A stretch of 64,000 bases of DNA, taken from Siphonodentalium dalli. Taxonomy: Eukaryota > Mollusca > Scaphopoda > Gadilida > Siphonodentaliidae. The notes beneath the pieces were generated by a model. That model did not search any database, was not told the origin of the DNA, and saw only the letters and a program-made list of their open reading frames with translations. This document shows positions 33,460 through 44,396 of the stretch, piece after piece. Position 1 is the stretch's first letter; the number at the start of each line of letters is the position of its first letter. Position numbers and translations under genes: made by a program. The DNA lies in assembly GCA_032622095.1 (NCBI GenBank), contig CP136063.1:278931426-278995425 (forward strand), given 5' to 3'.

Positions 33460-34215
33460 TTATAAAGGGCCATAACTCTGTTAAAATATATCGGATCAAA
33501 CCCATATTTTAACTTGATCTGTATATAAGTGTCAAAAATTCATATACCAAATTTGGTGTTGATCAGATGAAAAATGTTTGAGTAATCCTGTCTTGGATGA
33601 ATTCTATATCAAAACAAGAGTGGAAGGGGTTAAATAAACAATACCAAAATCCATACAGATGAAGAACATGCTAAGAAAAATCTAGGTAAGAAATATGAGG
33701 CTGTGATGTGTCCTAAAGTTATGTCCCTAGCTCTGCCCCTATTTGACCCAGTGACCCCATTTGAACAAATCTGAACCACAGTCACCCAAGGTCTCTCTGT
33801 ACCAAATATAAGCTAAATCGGCCAAATATTTTTTTAGAAGACGTCATTGTAAGAATTACTATGAGTTATGGCCCTGGTTTCTCAACTAATTGACCGGGTG
33901 ACCTCATTTGAACAAATCTGAACACCAGTCACCCAAGGACCCTCCATACCAAATATTAGCTAAATCGGCCCAATGGTTCTGAACAGGAAGTCGTTGTAAG
34001 AATTACTATGGAGGAATAGAGTTATGGCCCTGGCTTCGCAACTATTTGACCCAGTCACCTCATTTGAACAAATCTGAATGAGAGTCACCTAGGGAACATC
34101 CACACCAAATATGAACCAATTTGGTCTTCCGGTTTCAGAGGATAAGATGTTCAAAGAATTGTTGACGGACGGACGGACGGATGGACGGACGGATGGACGG
34201 ACGACGGACGAGGAG
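33460..34215. repeat. GACGGACG-tailed lophotrochozoan-type repeat
   Basis: Three diverged units of about 150 bp (from about 33750, 33898 and 34054), each containing TCATTTGAACAAATCTGAA, GTCACC(C/T)A(A/G)GG, ACCAAATAT and (two of them) AGAATTACTATG. They end in AGAATTGTTGACGGACGG and a (GACG)n tract at about 34165-34210. Known to me as a repeat type common in mollusc genomes. Noncoding. Confidence 0.8.
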
Positions 34216-34878
34216 TGATGACTCACTGACTAAAAATGGCTCACTGACTACATGTTATCTTACTGCAGTATGTGGAGTCCGGATGTGCAGTCCCATGCAG
34301 ACGGAATCCGGATGTTCAGGTCCAAATAATCGCTATGAGAGTTGGGCATAAATCATCATGTCGCCTGTCAGGTAAGCGGATCTGTGTCGGCATCTAATTA
34401 TTTTCAATGAACTTCCAAAAAATGTTTCTCATTCGGTTAGCGAAAAACACATTCATCTTCGGAGAACCCGTCATGTAAAGGACAAAGATACCTGTTGACA
34501 AAGTTTTAATATCCGTGATAACCAGGGGGGGGGGGGGTCAGGAAACAATTTGCAGATACAGGGCTGATTTGTTTTGCAGCAATATGGGTACTCACCACCA
34601 CTCCCCTTCGTGCAAAAAAAAAACTATTTCTCCCGCACCAAACTCTCATTTGAATTGACTTTACCATTTTTTACAGGACTGTTCTGTTATATTATACTGT
34701 TCCGTTCCTTCACCCATATTTAATCCATATCACTATCCACTCTGATCCTACCTAGATACCTTTAGAAATCACCAAAGTTCAAAGTTCAACAAGACTGAAC
34801 AAATCACAGCAAATGTCCAAACAGCTGGTCAATAATTAATTTTATCCCGATCCAGCCTGATTTAATATATATACGCTT
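34216..34878. other. No recognised feature
   Basis: A 13-G homopolymer near 34526 and an A run near 34614; otherwise unassigned. Confidence 0.4.
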
Positions 34879-35116
34879 CCATCCCAACACGGACATTCAT
34901 TGAAAATTTCATTCATATATATTGAGAATGAGAAGCAATGGAGAGCCACAGGGAGCCTCGCATATATAAGAGAATACATTGGCCCAACAATATTTACATT
35001 GAGCGTGTACGCGAGTGAATTATCTTATATATGCCAGGATCGCTATGGGAGACTCGCACTGGCACAGGATATTTAATGCTGCACCAGCGAATCTCCATTC
35101 ATGAAAGGGTTAAAGA
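34879..35116. mobile_element. Degraded palindromic-module element
   Basis: CCTCGCATATATAAGAGAAT at about 34956 and GAATTATCTTATATATGCCA plus GACTCGCACTGGCACAGG at 35015-35057 are broken modules. The right edge GAAAGGGTTAA is a TTAA-type terminus. The left edge joins a CCCAACACGGACAT repeat. No intact inverted pair remains. Confidence 0.6.
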
Positions 35117-35406
35117 CTTAGTCTGGTTATTTTCAAGTGACATAAAGTTTATCAAATTTTATCGAGTCACTTTCACTTAAAGTGACTTTCACAGTAAATC
35201 CATCTTTGTTAAATTCGAAATATTGCGACGGATTGGTTAAACATGACGAGTCAAAGATAAAGAATATATTGTTGTGTCTATGTATTTTCACTCTCTCACT
35301 TGAATTGACGATGGCTCACATGACACTACCGTTATACTGAAAATCATATGGCTTTAAAAGTTGGATCACTTATGCCACTTGGACATAACCGGATTATATG
35401 CCTCTA

Positions 35407-35891
35407 TCAAAGATGCTTAATCTGAATTAACGCTCCCAAACTACTCTTATAATCCGAAGTAACGCTCCCAAATTACTATGATAATCCGAATTAACACTCC
35501 CAAATTACTATTTCTTTAGCTTCATGGGTAAATATTACTTGATTCGATTCGAGGAAACCACCCATCAACGCTCAGATTTTTGAAATTTGTTACTTTCCGA
35601 GAAGTTTGGCGGCCTGGCAAATATTCCTCAAACCGACGGTCTCGGACCAAATTGCGGATGATGATGGATAAATACAAAATCAAGTGGCTTGGGCTGTTAG
35701 ATATTTGACATATGGGCCAAATTTGTTGATAAATAACACCTTTTGGGCAATTTTATACCGTATAATTGACTGTGGTAATTTATTTTTGGCAATTAATCGA
35801 TTATGATAACTGAAGCGGCATTTCAAAAAAGTTTTGTTGTTGTTGGAATCTGATGATATGGGGACCATCGAATCGGATTGAGTACTTTTAA
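35407..35891. mobile_element. MITE, ACTCAATCCGA family (copy 2)
   Basis: Left end near AAGATGCTTAATCTGA, right end GAATCGGATTGAGTACTTTTAA. The subterminal AACGCTCCCAAATTACTAT word is triplicated at 35430-35510. The interior matches 15065-15506 (TCTCGGACCAAATTGCGGAT, GGGGACCATCGAA). No ORF. Confidence 0.8.
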
Positions 35892-37149
35892 CCAAAATGC
35901 GAACCGCAGCATATTCAGAATATCAAGATGACTTGGGTTCACGACGATTATAGGAAATTCACACGATTAATGAGATAACATTTATTAGTATCAAAATACA
36001 AAGGAAATTCCATATACATTGTAAACATTGAAGAATGAAAGACACGTGATAATATGTACATTTGATGCGGATATATATTCTGACGAGCACAAAACATAAT
36101 CTGTGGAGAGCGTTTGTCATCAGATCTCGCCCAGAGATTCAACAAACAGACTGAAACAGTATCGCGAAAATAAGCTATGTGTGTTTAAACATATACTTTG
36201 AAATTTCTACATGGAGAACAGAAGGCAAGAGGCAACGCAGTTCAACTCAAACTCCATGCAGCGCCCTCTACGTTATCACTGCGTAATAGCACTGCCACAA
36301 GGATGGTACTTTGCGGACCGATACATCTATTTTTACATATCGTCGGAACTATATTTAGTAACCTACTATCTTATTTTGACCACCAAAAGTTTCCAATAAT
36401 GGTAATTCTTTCGGTGTTGATAAGAACAATATGAACTGAGCCAGACATAGACAATTGTAATCCTAAAACATAAGAACTAAGAACACGTAAGAAATCCTTA
36501 CCAAATGTCCTTATGGCAGTGGTATCTCAGCGGAGCGATGGGAGATAACTCTGCCTGGAGTTTGTGTTCAACTACCTGACATGAAATGGACGATATATAG
36601 GTGACGTCACAAGTGACAAGTATCTTCTGGACAATAAGAGGCATGACAAACATGATACGTTGCTTAAAGCTCTGGATTAAAACAAAGCAAAGTTTCTCCT
36701 GTTTCTTTTTAGCTGTTTACGATGATTCACACATTCAAAAGTATTGGAGTGGGCGAATTTAAAAACTGTTTTTTAAGAACAAACATAAATAGATATCTCG
36801 CCAAGAATTGCATATGCCATTTATTAAGATAACACATGTCGACTTATGGTAATATGTGTTGCAAACTGCGATGGAAATCACCGTATTAAATTTTGTTTGA
36901 ATGACAACATACCATGGCATAATATAAGCTAGAGTTATCTATCGTAGACCCATGTGTCCGCAATTCAATCTTCGAACATCTCACAACAAGTAATAGTACC
37001 CCATTCCACATCATCGTCCGAGAGGAAGACGCAATGTACATGATTATAGTGTACAGTTCAATTATCAAATTTCGGGGCATTATTTCAAGTGTGTCTTGAT
37101 CGAGAGTATACACGTGACATTTAAAATCGTTAATCCTTAAATACTGGAT
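35892..37149. other. No recognised feature
   Basis: Open frames up to 89 codons, none with recognisable content. No repeats noted. Confidence 0.4.
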
Positions 37150-37930
37150 ACTCATTGACGAGTAGTTCCCCTAGGAAATGTTCAGATAATAAGTTCAACA
37201 ACGTTTGCTGAACTTATTGTCTGAACATTTCCCACCAATTAAAGATGGATTATCTCTTTAAATAACAGATTTGAAATAGTTGCGTGGGTATATAATAATA
37301 AATATGAACTGAAGACTCCTGTCCGGAAAGGCTTCTATCAATTGATATTGATTTTAATTAGAATATTTTATTGGGACCGTTTATTTGTCTATTTTTAGAA
37401 CAGACCATTCGGGTGATACCATATAGCGATATAGAGCATTAGGCTGTTCCTATGGCTAAGCACCGAATGTCAAATGTCCCAGCTTGATTGGTTGTATTCC
37501 ATAGTTACAAGCGATAATGAGTATAATTAACGTTTATTTGTGACAAAATTGAACAATAAAATTTCGGGTCTCTATTAACAATAACCACTATTGTTTGTTA
37601 GCTCAAAAACCACACCTATTTAGACCAGAAAATATTCGATATTAAGTCAATATTAATCGATAGAATCATTTCCGGATAGGAGTCTTCGATTCATATCTAA
37701 TATTTTATACCCCGGTAACTATATCATACATGTTTACAAAGAGATAATCCAACTTTAATAGTTATCCTACTGTACTTCTGCTGTATGTCTGTCGTCTGCT
37801 GTATGTCTGCCGTCTGCTCATTTTTTTCTGGACTCCCATCCAAATGAATACTAATATATATTGTTAATACTGGTTGGATAATCCATTTAGTACAATAGAC
37901 CGATTTGTTCATGGACTGACAAAACATCTC
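37150..37930. repeat. Interspersed repeat with terminal hairpin (copy 1)
   Basis: TACTCATTGACGAGTAGTTC leads into a hairpin at 37174-37232 (GGAAATGTTCAGATAATAAG against TTATTGTCTGAACATTTCC). Further right, TCTGCCGTCTGCTCATTTTT, CTCCCATC and GTTGGATAATCCATTTAG follow. The same words in the same order occur in 60465-60750, where the spacing is shorter. Confidence 0.7.
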
Positions 37931-38933
37931 TTGCCAAAATTTCTTCCATGATACCTTATATCCTGATAGACATTCATGGACGTGGCTATGGGGTCACGGT
38001 TAGGGAGTGTTTACCTCGAAATTTCCAACTGCACCAATTGATTTGAACTTTGACCAGATCTAAATCCAAGGTTCGCGAAAATCCATTTTCACCCCCTTGT
38101 TGGACATTTAAGGTAGGACAATTTCCAACTGATAGAAATTCCCATTCAAAATTTAGATTAAATACAGAAAAATATGCTACTGTTAGTCTTAAAAAGAACC
38201 AGCACAGTCCCGGACTAATTATTGGTATGAAAATCAAACAATGAGAACATTTTCAACCTATGTGTTGTGGTGAAATGTTCAACTGTTGAACATTTTGAAT
38301 ACCACGCCCCATGTCGTCACGTCACTGTAGACATTACATCACGACTTTTTGCCACTCCGGCTTTTCCATTGGAACGTATAGTACAACCGTGTTTTTCCAA
38401 AGCCTTGTTAAACTAGAGGTAAGGAATCTGACCTATTTATCCACCGCTCACAATAGCTATATTGACTATATAAAGCCTGCCTAATAAACGTTACGTTTAT
38501 TACGTCAAGGTAGCTTTATTAGGTCAACGTAGCTTTATTATGTTAGTACTACTTTTATGACGTAATTTGATATGCAAATTGCGCAGGTAACTAGGGACGT
38601 CAACCGGCCTTAATGACGTCATTGTGATTTCAGAACGTTTTTATCGTGCATAATTCACTGTTATTAATACAAAATTCGTAAAATTATATACGTTTTAGCT
38701 CTAAACATTATATATATGTCACCAGAACAAGGTCTGCTTAGAATAACTGTAAAAAGGCCAACGATCTATTTCGTTCTAAGCTGCACTCCGGTTAGGCCTA
38801 TAACACGTCATGAATGCTAATTAGTTTGCTTGACCTAATAAATGCAAGGGCGTCACCGAAGTAACGAATGTAAAACTGAGGAAAATGACAGATTTACCCC
38901 ACAATAGGCAAGTTTTGTGCGATGGATAAATAA
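37931..38933. other. Unassigned DNA
   Basis: Short AATTTCCAACTG words at 38020-38135 belong to the repeat seen at 41.8-42.8 kb. A few direct TAGCTTTATTA words lie near 38510-38540. Nothing else recognised. Confidence 0.35.
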
Positions 38934-39078
38934 AATATGTAGCCAACGTCGCTTCAACTGTTTATGTCCGCTCGGGGGATTTGGCATATATTGGACTCGG
39001 CAGAGCCTCGCCCAATATATGCTCAAATCCCCCGAGCGGACATAAACAATTTAAGCGACGACACTAGCTACATATTCT
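38934..39078. mobile_element. Fold-back element, about 60-bp arms
   Basis: TATGTAGC...GTCGCTT...TGTTTATGTCCGCTCGGGGG pairs with CCCCCGAGCGGACATAAACA...AAGCGAC...GCTACATA. The inner arms ATATATTGG/CCAATATAT surround a GC-rich loop of about 17 bp. The core 25-bp arm is perfect. No coding sequence. Confidence 0.85.
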
Positions 39079-39263
39079 ATATATATACATGGTTGTCGGG
39101 AAGACGATTGTTATCTTACTGGCGTCTGTATATTGTACATGAACGAAGTGTTCTCCTGAAAGTGAGTTAAATAGTCATGGATTGTTTCGTCGCAAGCCCT
39201 GTCTATAGAACTGGCATTGAGTAGCATAAACCTTGTTTTCGCTATGTCCCATTCGAGAATTGC

Positions 39264-39505
39264 TCAGACCTCCTGATCACTGAAGAGTGTGTACGGTGTC
39301 GACCACACTGTTATTCTGTGATGGATCTTCTGCATGGCTTGTCCTGCTTTGGTTGCCTCAGCAAGGTGGAACACAGCAGATAGGAAAATAAGCACGCATC
39401 CGGCAATGGCACAGTTGTAAGACCAAGACAGCTCTGTTGTCACCCCACCCATAATGGTCCCTCCTTTAACGCCGAAAAGGACGACGGCAATGAGTTCGCA
39501 TGCGA
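39264..39505 (-). CDS. Terminal exon of claudin/PMP22-like four-TM protein
   Basis: The exon follows a good 3' splice site (TCAATTTATTTCAG, on + the complement ends at 39506) and runs to a TGA at 39264-39266. With one base from the upstream exon it encodes FACELIAVVLFGVKGG (rest of TM3), the outer loop TIMGGVTTELSWSYN, CAIAGCVLIFLSAVFHLAE (TM4) and a cytosolic tail of about 30 residues ending SDQEV. The xWSY motif before TM4 is characteristic of claudin/PMP22/EMP-type tetraspan proteins, which act at cell contacts in the plasma membrane. The acidic-Val C-terminus is PDZ-ligand-like (inference). The 4.7-kb intron upstream is full of MITEs. Confidence 0.75.
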
Positions 39506-40114
39506 CTGAAATAAATTGAACATAAGTGTTAGTTACTGCTGCATTTATTGTTTTATCATAGCAACATAGAAAAGGTTGATGCAAAAACTTATATTGTCAT
39601 GATTGCTATCCAGGCGTCATGTAATGAGGTAGTCATAACATATCAATATTACTAACAAATCATAGGAAAATGATATATGTTTAGACACTTGTTCTGTCTC
39701 ATCATCATTATCTTTCATTTTCATTCAACAATTTTCATTAAATGAAAAAAACAGCAATAAGTATTATCCAATGATATTGCAGTAGTATTATTATGTTGTT
39801 GATAAAAGTTGCAATGCCATTTAAGCATAAGTTTAATTTGAAAGTATGACCACTGACCAGGGGAGCTCAGACCCAGAAAGGAAATTTATTCCCTGTGAGA
39901 TGGCAGGAAGACGACCAGAAGGACATGCCACGTCCCAGTAATGTATTATCACTATTTGTTGTTTGTTACCTTTTTACCATTGTTATGTTGATATATACAT
40001 TACAAATAAAGAACTTGAACTTGAACATATATAGGACCAATAAGCTATATATACGTCACCGATCTCTAACTCGTTAAAACATATACACATGTAAACGTAT
40101 GTCTGAAAGGTTAA

Positions 40115-40250
40115 ACTAGTACTTGAGCTGTGGAAATACACAATGGATATTCAAAAATCAATAATCGTTAAAAACTCATATTTATAACTGAAATTTACAA
40201 GGAAAATAGGTATCGATTGCGTTCGGATTTCGAACATCAAACAAATACAC
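40115..40250. repeat. Direct repeat A (pair with 40940-41070)
   Basis: Shares TTATAACTGAAATTTACAAG, GAGCTGTG and TTTCGAA(C/T)ATCAAACA(A/T)A words in order with 40940-41070. About 130 bp, moderately diverged. Confidence 0.75.
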
Positions 40251-40259
40251 CTCAACCAT

Positions 40260-40659
40260 TTAACCCTTTACCCAACAGAACGGCCATGTGCCAATGCATT
40301 CTCTTATATATGCGAGTCGACCATAGGTCGCCTCGCATATATAAGAGAATGCATTGGCTTAACACATTAAAAATTATAAAATTGTTAAAGAATGTAAGAA
40401 AAAATGGTAAAAAGTGTTAAAAAAAGATTTTTTTTAGGCCAATGCATTCTCTTATATATGCGAGGCGACCTGTGGTCGACTCGCATATATAAGAGAATGC
40501 ATTGGCACAGGGCATAACTATAACCATCACAATGTGGTCAATGAGCCGGTTCCAATGATATCCATATTTGTATGGTTCTATTGAGACAGACCGAAGATAT
40601 TTTAGGCTGTTGAAGCTTTATTTGGCCGGTTTTGGCCGGTTTGTTGGGTAAAGGGTTAA
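40260..40659. mobile_element. TTAA MITE, CCCTTTACCCAACA family (copy 3)
   Basis: 400 bp, TTAA on both edges, TIR CCCTTTACCCAACA perfect. Inverted modules at 40290-40358 and 40438-40506. The long arm on the right contains CACAATGTGGTCAATGAGCC and TTTGGCCGGTTTTGGCCGG. The best-preserved copy of the family. Confidence 0.9.
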
Positions 40660-40665
40660 TATATG

Positions 40666-40958
40666 TTAGTAATTAGTCCCAAGTCTGATCGTACGTAAAC
40701 CAGATATGATATTGGGATAGCGAGATGCTGGTATACGTCCGCGTCTGGATACCTTGGATAACTTTATCACAATTTCTGGAACCTGGGCAACTTCATCACA
40801 AAAACTGGTGAGAGTGGCCAGTTCAGCCATAACACACGGATATGAACCTACGTCACAATCAAGTCTCAAGCCCAAAGTGGTTGTGGTTTTAAATTCGTGT
40901 AATACATTACATAAATGTTCGTCTGACGGGATATAATAGAGCATGAGCTGTGAAAATT
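40666..40958 (-). CDS. Possible exon of unknown protein
   Basis: A 92-codon frame (YYIPSDEHLCNVLHEFKTTT ... RRGRIPASRYPNIISGL) with balanced amino-acid composition. It is preceded by TTTTCACAG, a plausible 3' splice site at about 40958, and ends in TAA six bases from a MITE. It lies inside the claudin-like intron on the same strand and is bounded by the 130-bp direct repeats. No family recognised. It could be an alternative terminal exon, a captured fragment or chance. Confidence 0.3.
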
Positions 40959-41070
40959 CATAATACGCATTCGAAAATCAGTAGTAGTTTAAAACTCAGA
41001 TTTATAACTGAAATTTACAAGGAAAAAAGATATTGATTGTGCTCAGATTTCGAATATCAAACATACATTA
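40940..41070. repeat. Direct repeat B (pair with 40115-40250)
   Basis: See direct repeat A. The two copies bracket the MITE and the 92-codon frame. Confidence 0.75.
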
Positions 41071-41463
41071 AGTAGGTGCCTTTTAAAAAACAAATTCTCA
41101 ATTTCAAAATATCAATTTTAAGGGAAAAAAATCATTATCCTTAAAAACCAATGTATGTCATAGTACAATGACAACACATGTTCGCCCTCACACTATGAGA
41201 GATGCGTTCTAATTATGTAAACAAGTGTTTAAAACAAAAACAAAAACAAAAAGTTTCAAGACTGGTTGGTCATTGGAGAGTTTGACAGGAAATGTTTGCA
41301 ACAAACGCACATCTAGCTTATGAACCCAACATGGGTCTGCACTCAGTCTGTATGTCTGCGAGAGAAAACAAAAATTCATTGTATATTTTAGTTTCTCGGC
41401 GGCCGTTTGCAGAACTATATTTTTGGAGGAAAAGTCACCATAAAACAACATAATGTCTGAAAA

Positions 41464-41693
41464 GACGAATCAGTATTAAGTGTTTATGTCTGTCAGATTA
41501 TTACGAATCAGTATTAAGTGTTTATGTCTGTCAGATTATTACGAATCAGTATTAAGTGTTTATGTCTGTCAGATTATTACGAATCAGTATTAAGTGTTTA
41601 TGTCTGTCAGATTATTACGAATCAGTATTAAGTGTTTATGTCTGTCAGATTATTACGAATCAGTATTAAGTGTTTATGTCTGTCAGATTATTG
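41464..41693. repeat. 38-bp tandem array, six copies
   Basis: ACGAATCAGTATTAAGTGTT followed by TATGTCTGTCAGATTATT, repeated with almost no differences. Confidence 0.97.
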
Positions 41694-41789
41694 CAAACGT
41701 GGTTGGATAATATCTATGTTGTTTTATGTTGTTTTGGTCCTCACAACAAAAATAGAGTTCTGCAAATGGCCACACACAAAACAAATGAG

Positions 41790-42850
41790 TCTTACCCCCA
41801 ACTTTGGTCAAAATTTTCAACAGTTTGAAATTTAATTCCTGCCAAAACATTAGTTGGAAATTTCACACCAACAATAGGTTGAAAATGTTCTTGTAGTTTG
41901 ATTTTCAAACAATTTATTGGGGGGAATTAATAGTTTTTGGACCAATATTTGGATATTTTCCTATTTTTTTGTCAAAATTTTGGACTGAAATGGTCATCAG
42001 TTGGAAATTTTCCAACCTTAGGGTGACAGGTTGGAAATTTCTAACACTTGGAAAGCTTGTGTCCTACCCCCCCCCCCGTGGCCAGTCAAAAACTTCTAGT
42101 TAATATAAGAAAACAATATTGTCATACATTTGGTCAACATTGTCATTGGAATTGTCATCAGTTGGAAATTTTCCAACCTAAGGTGTCAGGTTTAAAATTT
42201 CCAACTCTAGGAAGGCTTGAGGCTAGTCTAGATGCTATGATTTTGCGATTTTCTTGTTCAGATTTCAAAATGTTCGCACACCGGGCCGAACCATGGTCGG
42301 CCCGGTGTGTCATTGTCCTACCCCGTGGCCAATACAAAACTGCTAATTAGTTTAACACCAAAAAAATTAAATTACTACATTTGGTCAAACGTGTGGACTG
42401 AAATGGTCATCAGTTGGAGAATTTTCCAACCTGAGGGGGAGTATGCGGTTTGAAGTTTCCCACACTATAGGAAAGCTTCAGTTGAGGCCAGTCTAGATGC
42501 TAGGATTTGCGATTTTCTTGTATAGTTTTCAAAATGTTCTCACACCGGGCCAAACAACCATGGTCAGCCCGGTGTGTCCTGGTCTATTGTCCGTAGCCGT
42601 GTGCATTTGCCTCGATTAAGACAAATAGATGTTAGGATTTATGCAACTTGTCAGGTTAAAATATTTAAATGTTCTCATACCGGGAATATAAAACCATGGT
42701 TTATGAATATATAGGATATTAGGCGTGAGCACTGAGGTGCAAGGGGGTGCAAATGGAATTATGCAAAACTTGTGTTTTGTCCGATTCTGGTTCAAAGGGG
42801 AGGGGGTGCAGTTGGAATTTTCCAAGGTGGACACCCCCCAACTGAGATCC
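41790..42850. repeat. GTTGGAAATTTTCCAAC repeats with CCATGG palindromes
   Basis: Three or four diverged tandem segments. Each has GTCATCAGTTGGAAATTTTC, a CTAGATGCTA(T/G)GATTT(T)GCGATT phrase and ATGTTC(T/G)CACACCGGGCC leading to a palindrome centred on CCATGG. The palindrome at 42269-42311 (CACACCGGGCCGAACCATGG and its mate) is nearly perfect, that at 42540-42580 less so, and that at 42672-42710 degenerate. Related words at 38.0 and 44.5 kb. Confidence 0.75.
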
Positions 42851-43085
42851 TCTAGCCACGTCCCTGATGGGGAGCTTCCTTAATAGGAGTTATGTTCTAA
42901 CTCGCCTGTAGCTCGACCGAACCTAAATTATTTATGGAAAAACGACACAGAATGTATTCTTCTGTTATATACTCTTTAAAGGAGACACTCGAAGTTGAGG
43001 GATTTTTGACAAACTCGAAAGTTAGCGATATATATCATTCACAGGCGATCCAACTTATCCCCGTGCAAATGGGTTGATATTGGAC

Positions 43086-43240
43086 CTAAATAATAAGATA
43101 GGTTCATGTTGGAATAAGATAGGTTCATGTTATAATAAGATAGGTTCATGTTATAATAAGATAGGTTCATGTTATAATAAGATAGGTTCATGTTATAATA
43201 AGATAGGTTCATGTTATAATAAGATAGGTTCATGTTGGAA
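43086..43240. repeat. 21-bp tandem array, seven copies
   Basis: AATAAGATAGGTTCATGTTA(T) units; the first and last carry TTGG in place of TTAT. Confidence 0.97.
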
Positions 43241-43284
43241 TTATTTTATTCTGAATAAACCCACAGTGAACTTACAACCTTTAT

Positions 43285-43660
43285 TCCTTTTTTTACCCTG
43301 TGCCAATGCATTCTCTTATATATGCGAGTCGACCATAGGTCGCCTCGCATATCTAAGAGAATGCATTGGCCTAACAATTTAAAAAAAAAATTCTTGTTTT
43401 CTTTAATAATTTTATAATTTCACCCATGAGCCCCAGACAAACATGAGCAGACGACACACTTCTATATGCTTCTATATATGTGTGGGGCTCCCTGCAGGGT
43501 AATGGATGTTTTTTATTTTATGTCCTAAAAATTGTAAGAAACATTTATTTAAAAAAAATGATAAAAAATTGTTAGGCCAATGCATTCTCTTATATATGCG
43601 AGGCGACCTATGGTCGACTCGCATATATAAGAGAATGCATTGGCACAGGGTAAAAAAGAC
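43285..43660. mobile_element. MITE with palindromic modules, CTTTTTTACCCTG ends
   Basis: Modules at 43302-43370 and 43576-43644 (inverted). The outer match extends only about 15-20 bp beyond them (CTTTTTTTACCCTG against CTTTTTTACCCTG), with TA at both edges of CCCTG...CAGGG. The interior (GAGCCCCAGACAAACATGAG to CTCCCTGCAGGGTAATGG) matches the element at 59857, although the outer flanks differ. Confidence 0.85.
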
Positions 43661-44252
43661 AATAGGCTGATATATAAAATCAGAAGACATCATTAAATGA
43701 AAAATGTTATATTTGTGTTACAATTCTTAGAACCATCTTGGACCAATAATAATAGGTGGGGGACGCTGGACTACAAGATTATAGAGTGACGCTTGTCTGC
43801 AGTGTTAAACTTGATAATGTGTGAACAAATTACAATCTTAATAAAAGTGACAATACTTCACTGCTCTGTGTTTTCAAAATAAAACAACGCAGGCGAATCA
43901 GCGCTCATTTACGTTACCGGCTAGACTTATTTCATTTTACCGATCTATATATAATCTTTGCAAAATGTCCATTATCACTGTGGTCCAGCTAGCTATTTTT
44001 CAGTTATTTTTGTGCATGTTTTCTTAAAGTTTTGTTTTAGTTTCAGTTTTCTCAATGGTCCCGTAGTATTCAATTTGGCCAAAGGTTTTTTAATAATGGC
44101 CCAAAAAATTGGCCAATAGAAATTTCCGGAAAGCTTGTACCCTGACTGAGATTACGGTGAGAGTTGGAAAATATGTCACCTTATCTGCACCCCTAAGCCA
44201 AACACGGACAATACAGGTTACAACAACGTGTGTATGCGAGTAGTGTACTTAC

Positions 44253-44396
44253 ACACGAGTGTGTTCAGCACTGACAGATACTTGTAGGTGTACTCCAGGT
44301 CGATGAACTTGACTATCAGAAGTATTGCGAAGCAGAGGCAGCAAACGGTTCCGAGTGTGGCGAGCATGAATGCGACCTGGACGAATCGGAAGAAAC
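44253..44396 (-). CDS. Internal exon of claudin/PMP22-like four-TM protein
   Basis: 144 bp between TTTTATTTCAG (acceptor, + complement begins at 44397) and GTAAGT (donor, 44252 down to 44247). It encodes FFRFVQVAFMLATLGTVCCL (start of TM2), CFAILLIVKF, a short inner loop IDLEYTYKYL and SVLNTLV, which begins TM3. It joins the 39264-39505 exon in phase to give about 128 residues covering TM2-TM4. TM1 and the first extracellular loop with its W-GLW-C-C signature must be in upstream exons, not found here and probably to the right of 44396 or outside the window. Confidence 0.75.

Larger units (their letters stand above)
39506..44252 (-). other. Intron of the claudin-like gene
   Basis: Starts with GTAAGT at the exon end (44252 downwards) and ends TTATTTCAG at 39506. 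Phase 1 is kept across the junction (GTG T | TC GCA). It contains the MITEs at 40260 and 43285, several tandem repeats and a possible extra coding segment at 40666-40958. Confidence 0.7.
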
